18,182 nt of DNA from NCBI GenBank assembly GCA_047619485.1, contig JBLHKE010000056.1, positions 1-18,182 on the forward strand, written 5' to 3'. Made by a program: the position numbers and the translations under genes. The stretch comes from JBLHKE01 sp047619485 (GTDB lineage: Bacteria; Verrucomicrobiota; Verrucomicrobiia; Verrucomicrobiales; DEV007). Shown one piece after another: positions 13,615 through 18,182 of this stretch (its first letter is position 1; every line of letters starts with the position of its first letter). The notes beneath the pieces were generated by a model. That model did no database searches, was not told where the DNA came from, and saw only the letters and a list, made by a program, of their open reading frames with translations.

Positions 13615-14256
13615 CGCCATCGCCTACTGCGAATAGGTTTTTCAGTAGTTGCTCTGTAGATCTTGCTTAGGGCGTGGACAGGAGTGCCCGACTTACCTGG
13701 CTGCGCTTAGGGCTTGTCAGTAAATAACTCCTACAATCTGCTGGTTAACCTACAATTGATGGGGACTCCGAGCATAAAAGGCGGCCTGTTTTTGTTGCGA
13801 GCAAGCGCTGCTGAACCACGCAGTCCGAAACCAGCGGCGAGGCATCCACCAGCCGACTGCGGCTGCGCGCATCGGCATTCCACAGAGCCTTCGATCTGGC
13901 AAACTAACAGCGCCCACTATGTTTAAATTTTTCATAAATACAAAAATTGACGACATTTTTAACGCCAGCTGCTCAATCCTTAATCTTGCAATGTGAAAAA
14001 ACGTTCACCCGAATTCGATTCGGGTTTGCTTATGTTTAATTTCTCTTAAATAATGCGATGGCTACGCTCGGAACACCTGGGCGGATGCCGTTTTTGTGTT
14101 TAAGAAGTCTTTTTCGTTGTGAACCAACCAACCGAACAACGATCACCAAGAAGAATTGGGGTCAGACGAATCTCAAACCGTGCAGTGTATCTCTATCTAA
14201 GATTGGGATACTAGAACCGTCGCAACAAACCAACCAAACGTCGTTCACTCATCGCC
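13615..14256. other. Intergenic region upstream of the histidine kinase
   Basis: No supportable gene: frames at 13714-13956 on both strands are low-quality overlaps. It contains a hairpin at 14007-14025, a nested hairpin GTATC...GATAC at 14187-14211 with ATCT/AGAT inside, and direct repeats of ACCAACCAAAC (14229-14239, and 14267-14277 just inside the kinase gene), with a related ACCAACCAACCG at 14123. These repeats straddle the kinase start and could be regulator sites. Confidence 0.45.
14007..14025. terminator. Hairpin with partly T-rich tail, possible terminator
   Basis: ACCCGAAT-TCG-ATTCGGGT is a perfect 8 bp stem. On the plus strand it is followed by TTGCTTATGTTTAATTTC, a weak T-rich tail. 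On the minus strand a run of six T lies a few bases past the stem. Nothing nearby clearly needs termination except possibly the distant protease transcript. Confidence 0.35.
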
Positions 14257-16029
14257 GTGGCTACCTACCAACCAAACCAGACGATCGACCCCACGCCTTT
14301 CGCGTCGCCGGCCAGTCCACCGGCGCAATTCAATCAGCCCGACGCGGGAGAGGTGACCCAGCTACGAGCTGTCAACCGTCACCTGCGCCAGGCCGTCGAT
14401 CAGATCGATGAAGGGGTGATCATCCTCGAGACTGGCCCGATCCGCGAACCCGGCCCGCGGATCGTTTTCCTCAACCGCGGCCTGCTCGCGATGACCGGCT
14501 ACGAGTTCTCCGACCTCCTCGGCCAGCCGGTTGCCGCGCTCTACGACCCTGAGCGACTCCAGGACTTGCTCAGTCGCCTGCCAGCTGTCGCCAAACTCGG
14601 CAAGGCCTACCAGATCCGTACCGAGATCTGTTGCCGCAATGGCACGACCAAAGCATGTGTCTGGAAGATCAGCGCGGCGCAAGACGACCACGGTCGGCCG
14701 GTGAATTTCATCTTCTCGATCAAGGAGATTCCCTCCGCCGAATTTTCGGAACTCCCGGCACCGACTCTCCTCGCCCCGCTGCAGCCGATGCGAAACGAGG
14801 TCGCGGTTCGCGTGCTCGAGCCCCCGAGCCAGAAAGTGCCTAGCGGAAATACCAGCCCGGCAGAAGCGATGGCCCCCGCCAGAGAGAAGCCCGAAGATAT
14901 CTGCATCCAGAAGAGCCGGATGTATTCGCTGGCAATGGCAGCAGGCGGGATCGCCCACGATTTCAAGAACGTCCTCACATCGATCATGGCCAACCTCTCA
15001 TTGGCCAAGCTAGAGGCAGGCGGAGGCACCCGCCTGCGTGAGCATATCGACGATGCCGCCACGGCCGCGGTCGGAGCGAAGGATCTCACCGATCAATTAC
15101 TCAATTACGCCAAGGGTGGCGAGCACGAGAAGGTCTCAGCAGCAGACATCGGCAAACTCCTGAAGGACGCGGCCAAACTCTCGACCTACGGCGCCCAGGT
15201 GGAATGCCGCCTCGACGTGCCGGCCGATCTCTGGTCGGCACCGATCGACTACACGCAGATCACCCAGGTGGTGAACAACCTCATCATCAATGCTCGCCAG
15301 GCGATGGCCGAATCGGGTGTGATTCAAGCCTCCCTGCGCAACGTCAACATCCGCGCCTTCGATCCCATCGACCTGCACCCGGGGAAATACGTCAAGCTCT
15401 CGGTCATCGACCATGGCTGCGGTATTCCCCCAGCGAACCTGACGGACATTTTTAAATCCTTCTACACTACCAAGTCAACCGGCACCGGACTTGGCCTCGC
15501 CACCTGTTTCTCGATCGTGCTGAAGCACCGCGGCCTAATCACGGTCGACTCCGATGTTGGTCACGGCACCGAGTTCAACGTCTACCTTCCAGCCACCGGA
15601 GAGATTGCAGATCGTGGTGAGGAGATTCGCGAGGACAAGATCTACCATGGCGAAGGCACGGTTCTCGTTGTCGACGACCTCCTGCAGGTCCGCACCGTCG
15701 CCAGTGCGCTGCTGACCAAACTCGGCTACGAGGTCGTTTTGGCCGAGAGCGGCGAGGAGGCACTCGTCATCTACAAGCGTCGCGCACTCGAAGGGCGGCC
15801 GATCAATGTCATCCTGATGGACATGACCCTCCCCGGCGGGATGTCCGGCCAGGACTCGACCAAGGAGATCCTCCGCCACGACCCCTTCGCCCGGGTCATC
15901 GCCACCAGCGGCTACTTCGACGACTCGGGCAACGATCAGTTCGTCGATCTCGGCTTCACCAGCGTGGTATCGAAGCCATACGATCTCCCGACGCTCTCGC
16001 TCTCGCTGCATCGTGCGCTGAAGGATTAG
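14257..16029 (+). CDS. Soluble hybrid sensor histidine kinase (PAS-HisKA-HATPase-REC)
   Basis: 590 residues from GTG 14257, the only sensible start after the in-frame TAG near 14212. Domains: PAS at ~45-155 (FLNRGLLAMTGYEFSDLLGQ is diagnostic); a Pro-rich linker to ~215; HisKA dimerisation helix with phospho-acceptor H234 (GGIAHDFKNVLTSI); HATPase_c with N box NNLIINARQAM (340-350), G1 DHGCGIP (385-391) and G2 GTGLGLAT (409-416); receiver ~467-588 with D473/D474, phosphorylated D522 (LMDMTLPGG), S551 and K573 (SKP). No membrane segment or signal peptide, so it senses a cytosolic signal, probably through PAS. There is no separate response regulator next to it, so it is an orphan that needs a remote phosphotransfer partner or acts via its own REC. 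Confidence 0.93.
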   Translation: MATYQPNQTIDPTPFASPASPPAQFNQPDAGEVTQLRAVNRHLRQAVDQIDEGVIILETGPIREPGPRIVFLNRGLLAMTGYEFSDLLGQPVAALYDPERLQDLLSRLPAVAKLGKAYQIRTEICCRNGTTKACVWKISAAQDDHGRPVNFIFSIKEIPSAEFSELPAPTLLAPLQPMRNEVAVRVLEPPSQKVPSGNTSPAEAMAPAREKPEDICIQKSRMYSLAMAAGGIAHDFKNVLTSIMANLSLAKLEAGGGTRLREHIDDAATAAVGAKDLTDQLLNYAKGGEHEKVSAADIGKLLKDAAKLSTYGAQVECRLDVPADLWSAPIDYTQITQVVNNLIINARQAMAESGVIQASLRNVNIRAFDPIDLHPGKYVKLSVIDHGCGIPPANLTDIFKSFYTTKSTGTGLGLATCFSIVLKHRGLITVDSDVGHGTEFNVYLPATGEIADRGEEIREDKIYHGEGTVLVVDDLLQVRTVASALLTKLGYEVVLAESGEEALVIYKRRALEGRPINVILMDMTLPGGMSGQDSTKEILRHDPFARVIATSGYFDDSGNDQFVDLGFTSVVSKPYDLPTLSLSLHRALKD

Positions 16030-16136
16030 TGCTCCGACAAGTCTAAACGGGGGAATGTGCGGCGAAGAAGATTTGTTGAAATACTAGTGTCACCAGCATT
16101 GGACAAATGCCTGGCATTAGGTAAGCTGCTCCGGTC

Positions 16137-16556
16137 ATGCAGCTAACAAAAGAGGAACTGCCCCACATCATCATCGGCGCCTGCATGGAGGTGCACAAGA
16201 ATCTCGGTATTGGCATGGAGGCGGACGCCTACAAAAATTGCCTCGCGATCGAGTTCCGCATGCGCGAGGTCTTTTTCAAACGCGACCAGCCCCTGAGCTT
16301 CGACTACAAAGGGCACAGCGTCGATTCCGCAGCAATCTTGGATTTTGTGGTCGAAGACATAGTGATCATCTCGGTGGTCACGGTCGATCAGTTGCTCGAA
16401 GCCCACCGCACCACGCTCACCAACTACCTGCGCCTGACCGGGATCGAGATCGGGCTATTGGTCAATTTCAATGCGGAGAAACTACGCGATGGGATCAAAC
16501 GCCTAATCGTCTCGAGCGACCAACCGCAACTGCACTACAAAGATCGCCAGGAATAG
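16137..16556 (+). CDS. GxxExxY-family protein with degenerate signature
   Basis: 139 residues. The overall pattern matches the GxxExxY family (TIGR04256 type, thought to have a PD-(D/E)XK nuclease-like fold): IIGACMEVHKNLGIG at the start, FDYKGHSV, LDFVVEDIVII, HRTTLTNYLRLTGIEIGLLV and NFNAEKLRDGIKRL. The signature itself is damaged: aligned on Y32 the motif reads G26-M-E-A29-D-A-Y32, so the conserved Glu is Ala (or displaced by one). The usual VELKAV strand is ISVVTV, so the Glu and Lys of the E-x-K are Ser79 and Val81. D69 is kept. A non-catalytic role is inferred. It follows the kinase by 107 bp and may be transcribed on its own. No Shine-Dalgarno is evident. Confidence 0.85.
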   Translation: MQLTKEELPHIIIGACMEVHKNLGIGMEADAYKNCLAIEFRMREVFFKRDQPLSFDYKGHSVDSAAILDFVVEDIVIISVVTVDQLLEAHRTTLTNYLRLTGIEIGLLVNFNAEKLRDGIKRLIVSSDQPQLHYKDRQE

Positions 16557-16584
16557 CCGAACGGCCAGCGTATTTACCGCAGGC

Positions 16585-17253
16585 CTACTCAGGATCCGGT
16601 AACTCGATCTCGCCGATCTTTTCCATCACGCGATTGGCAAGCGTGTGGTAGCCCTCCCTGCCAGTTGCCTCGGCGAGCTCTTGCTCGGTGAAATGGAATG
16701 GTTGCCCCACCACGAGGTGCACCTGAGTGAAGCGGATCAGACTGGATCGACCGCGCGGCATCGCCTCGTAGGCGCCAAAGATACGCATCGGGATCACCAG
16801 CGGGTTCGACTTCGCGATCACCAGACCCATGCCCGGCGCGGCCTCCTTAATATTCCCATCGAGGGTGCGTTCACCTTCTGGGAAAACCACCACCTGCTTG
16901 CCGGCTTTCACCAGCCTGATGATCCTGCGGACACTCGACATGTCGGGCCGCTCCTGATCGACAGGAATCGCATGCAGTCGTGGGAAGAGCCAGCCAGATA
17001 CTTTGAACCGGAAAAGCGTCTTACGTGCGAGGAAATAAATCACGTGTGGCACCGCTGAACCGAGCAGGGGCGGGTCGAGATAACTGACGTGGTTGCTGGC
17101 GAGCAGCCCCCCCTCGTGCTGATACTGGTCGAGAATTTCCCGGTTGTGGATCTTGCGGCGGAAGCCCAACCAGAAAAGAAAACGCGCCAAACAGTGGAAA
17201 AACCAGTAGACCGGGTTCATTTTCTCCATCTCTGACTGCTTGGGATCACTCAT
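16585..17253 (-). CDS. 1-acyl-sn-glycerol-3-phosphate acyltransferase-like protein (PlsC family)
   Basis: 222 residues. It transfers an acyl chain to lysophosphatidate (or a related acceptor) in phospholipid synthesis at the inner face of the cytoplasmic membrane. Motif I is N54-H55-V-S-Y-L-D60 (HxxxxD catalytic pair), motif II is around FLARKTLFR, motif III is FPEGER (124-129, acceptor phosphate binding) and motif IV is the hydrophobic VIPMRIFG (153-160). A hydrophobic N-terminal segment (15-32) should attach it to the membrane. ATG 17253 was chosen: upstream in-frame codons encode unrelated sequence and overlap the divergent gene's control region; GGTGG lies about eight bases before it. Paralogues acting on ornithine lipids share these motifs, so the exact acceptor is open. 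Confidence 0.9.
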   Translation of the reverse strand: MSDPKQSEMEKMNPVYWFFHCLARFLFWLGFRRKIHNREILDQYQHEGGLLASNHVSYLDPPLLGSAVPHVIYFLARKTLFRFKVSGWLFPRLHAIPVDQERPDMSSVRRIIRLVKAGKQVVVFPEGERTLDGNIKEAAPGMGLVIAKSNPLVIPMRIFGAYEAMPRGRSSLIRFTQVHLVVGQPFHFTEQELAEATGREGYHTLANRVMEKIGEIELPDPE

Positions 17254-17350
17254 TTTTGTCCACCAATCGCTCGCCAATCCCCAGCCCCTTCGCAAGCAAA
17301 ATCTCTGGAAATCCACGCCCGGAACCGCTAATACTAACAAAACTAAATAC

Positions 17351-17827
17351 ATGGAATCACACGAAGTCATCAAACAAGCCTGCGAAAAGACCAACCCGAA
17401 GGAGGTCGCTGCCGATGTCGGCGTCTCGCTCTCGCTCGTCTACAAGTGGTCGCAACCGAACACCGAGCTCGGCAGCGGCAGCCGCAACCCGCTCGACCGC
17501 GTCGATTCGCTGATGGAGAGCACCTGCGATCCAGGGATCATCCAGTGGCTGTGCGAGCGCGCTGGCGGCTACTTTGTGCGCAACCCGGAGAGCCAGTGCA
17601 ATGAGGGATTCGAGGTGATGCCCGCGACCACGGAGATCGTCGCCCAGTTCGGCGCCCTGCTCAGCGAGATCAGCCGCGCCGCTGAAGATGATTCGATCAC
17701 CCATAAAGAATCAGAGGCGATCCGAAAAATTTGGGAAGCGCTCAAGGGTTACACCGAGGGCTTCGTCAGCTGTTGCGAGGAGGGCGATTTCGAAAAAATC
17801 CGCCATCCGAAGAAGCTGAATATCTGA
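17351..17827 (+). CDS. HTH protein resembling phage CII-type regulators
   Basis: 158 residues from ATG 17351. Residues ~1-35 contain a helix-turn-helix-like stretch (NPKEVAADVGVSLSLVYKWS), then PNTELGSGSRNPLDRVDSLM, then a conserved-looking block GIIQWLCERAGGYFVRNPE (60-78), followed by a helical C-terminal half (EIVAQFGALLSEISRAAEDD, HKESEAIRKIWEALKGYTEG). The arrangement resembles the phage regulatory protein CII family (PF06892-like), here as a stand-alone chromosomal gene. It is probably DNA-binding; the target is unknown. It is divergent from the PlsC gene with 97 bp between the starts, so it might control it or itself. The longer in-frame start at 17240 would overlap the PlsC start and adds unrelated residues. 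Confidence 0.75.
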   Translation: MESHEVIKQACEKTNPKEVAADVGVSLSLVYKWSQPNTELGSGSRNPLDRVDSLMESTCDPGIIQWLCERAGGYFVRNPESQCNEGFEVMPATTEIVAQFGALLSEISRAAEDDSITHKESEAIRKIWEALKGYTEGFVSCCEEGDFEKIRHPKKLNI

Positions 17828-17852
17828 GTCGAGACGTGGGCATCGGAAGGGG

Positions 17853-18040
17853 CTCACGCAGAGACGCAGAGATTTATTCTTTGGGGTTAGTTTTTGCGGA
17901 TGAGGGTTGAGAATAGCGAAGTATCACCTGAAGAACTCAGTTCGACTTTTTTTGACCGCAGATTAGCGCAGATGAACGCAGATTTTTCATGAATTTTTGC
18001 AGGTTGTAGCCAATGCCAAATCTCTGCGTCTCTGCGTGAG
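17853..18040. repeat. 188 bp intergenic repeat cassette with 23 bp perfect inverted ends
   Basis: The outer arms, 17853-17875 and 18018-18040, are exact reverse complements (CTCACGCAGAGACGCAGAG plus ATTT). In the middle, GCAGAT recurs at 17958, 17968 and 17978 with an exact 10 bp period (GCAGATTAGC, GCAGATGAAC, GCAGATTTTT), preceded by a seven-T run. No coding. I recall similar arm and GCAGAT motifs as frequent intergenic repeats in environmental bacterial genomes; that recollection is unverified. Confidence 0.8.
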
Positions 18041-18060
18041 AATTTTGGTTTTCTTGCTTC

Positions 18061-18092
18061 AGGGCACCTCCGGAAACCTGCTGTGGAAATGG
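18061..18092. repeat. 32 bp dispersed repeat, second copy
   Basis: Identical to 2857-2888 in the same orientation, 15.2 kb away. Here it sits between the 188 bp cassette and the palindrome that ends the window, so it is part of a repeat cluster rather than adjacent to a gene. Confidence 0.85.
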
Positions 18093-18101
18093 GGCGCAGA
18101 G

Positions 18102-18182
18102 AAAATTCCCGCTGGCGAGGCGATAAACGCTAAGCTATCTGGTGATAGTGGGCGCTTTAGCAACGAAGACAGCGGGGATTTT
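18102..18182. repeat. Palindromic element reaching the window edge
   Basis: AAAATTCCCGCTG (18102-18114) and CAGCGGGGATTTT (18170-18182) are reverse complements with one mismatch. Inside, CTATC-TGGT-GATAG forms a perfect hairpin, flanked by AAACGC and GCGCTTT that can pair with a bulge. The result is a long, well-folded stem of about 80 bases, possibly extending past the window. Confidence 0.7.

Noticed and set aside
13714..13956. Overlapping 70- and 68-codon frames on both strands
   Set aside because: Both look like translations of repeat-type intergenic DNA, with Arg/Cys/Trp bias and no start signals.

Overview
The window looks like chromosomal DNA from a Verrucomicrobiota bacterium, with Planctomycetota as the second choice. 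The grounds are a pair of secreted sulfatases, a very large secreted protein with thrombospondin type 3 and LamG domains, an LPS-heptose epimerase (hldD), a tyrosine-integrase N-terminus of a type I associate with these phyla, few good Shine-Dalgarno sites, and many intergenic repeats. This placement is inference; there is no rRNA or phylogenetic marker here.

Layout. (1) 1-6351 is a polysaccharide-desulfation and surface block. It holds the C-terminus of an unrecognised gene, an 863-residue exported adhesin-like or binding protein (+), and a two-gene sulfatase operon (-) whose genes overlap by ATGA. The block is bracketed by two inverted copies of a ~70 bp repeat (106-176 and 6111-6184). The right-hand copy sits beside a 159 bp MITE-like element with near-perfect inverted ends and a CTAG target duplication; the left-hand copy resembles the empty site. 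(2) 6612-7235 encodes an aspartyl/asparaginyl beta-hydroxylase-like Fe(II)/2OG dioxygenase. (3) 7236-11533 is a low-density, rearranged accessory stretch. It has GC-rich inverted repeats, a ~480 bp diverged palindrome, the tail of an LRR gene, a CAT-anticodon tRNA (probably Ile2), a truncated tyrosine integrase, a broken copy of an XRE regulator tail, the intact XRE regulator, a conserved hypothetical gene whose 3' end was altered by a 13 bp tandem duplication, and two doubtful micro-ORFs. (4) 11534-17827 is an ordinary gene-dense chromosomal part: hldD (-) divergent from an exported trypsin-like protease (+), a soluble hybrid histidine kinase (+), a GxxExxY-family protein with lost signature residues (+), and PlsC-like acyltransferase (-) divergent from a CII-like HTH protein (+). 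(5) 17828-18182 is an intergenic repeat cluster, including a 32 bp exact copy of a sequence also found at 2857-2888.

How the genes relate. The sulfatases and the LamG/TSP3 protein fit capture and desulfation of a sulfated glycan in the periplasm or at the surface, but they converge rather than share a transcript. hldD and PlsC serve envelope synthesis. The XRE/conserved-hypothetical/integrase remnants form the most island-like part. I do not see a complete defence, CRISPR, retron or biosynthetic system. The most informative novelties are the MITE with its paralogous empty site, the repeat families, and the repeat-driven changes to protein C-termini.
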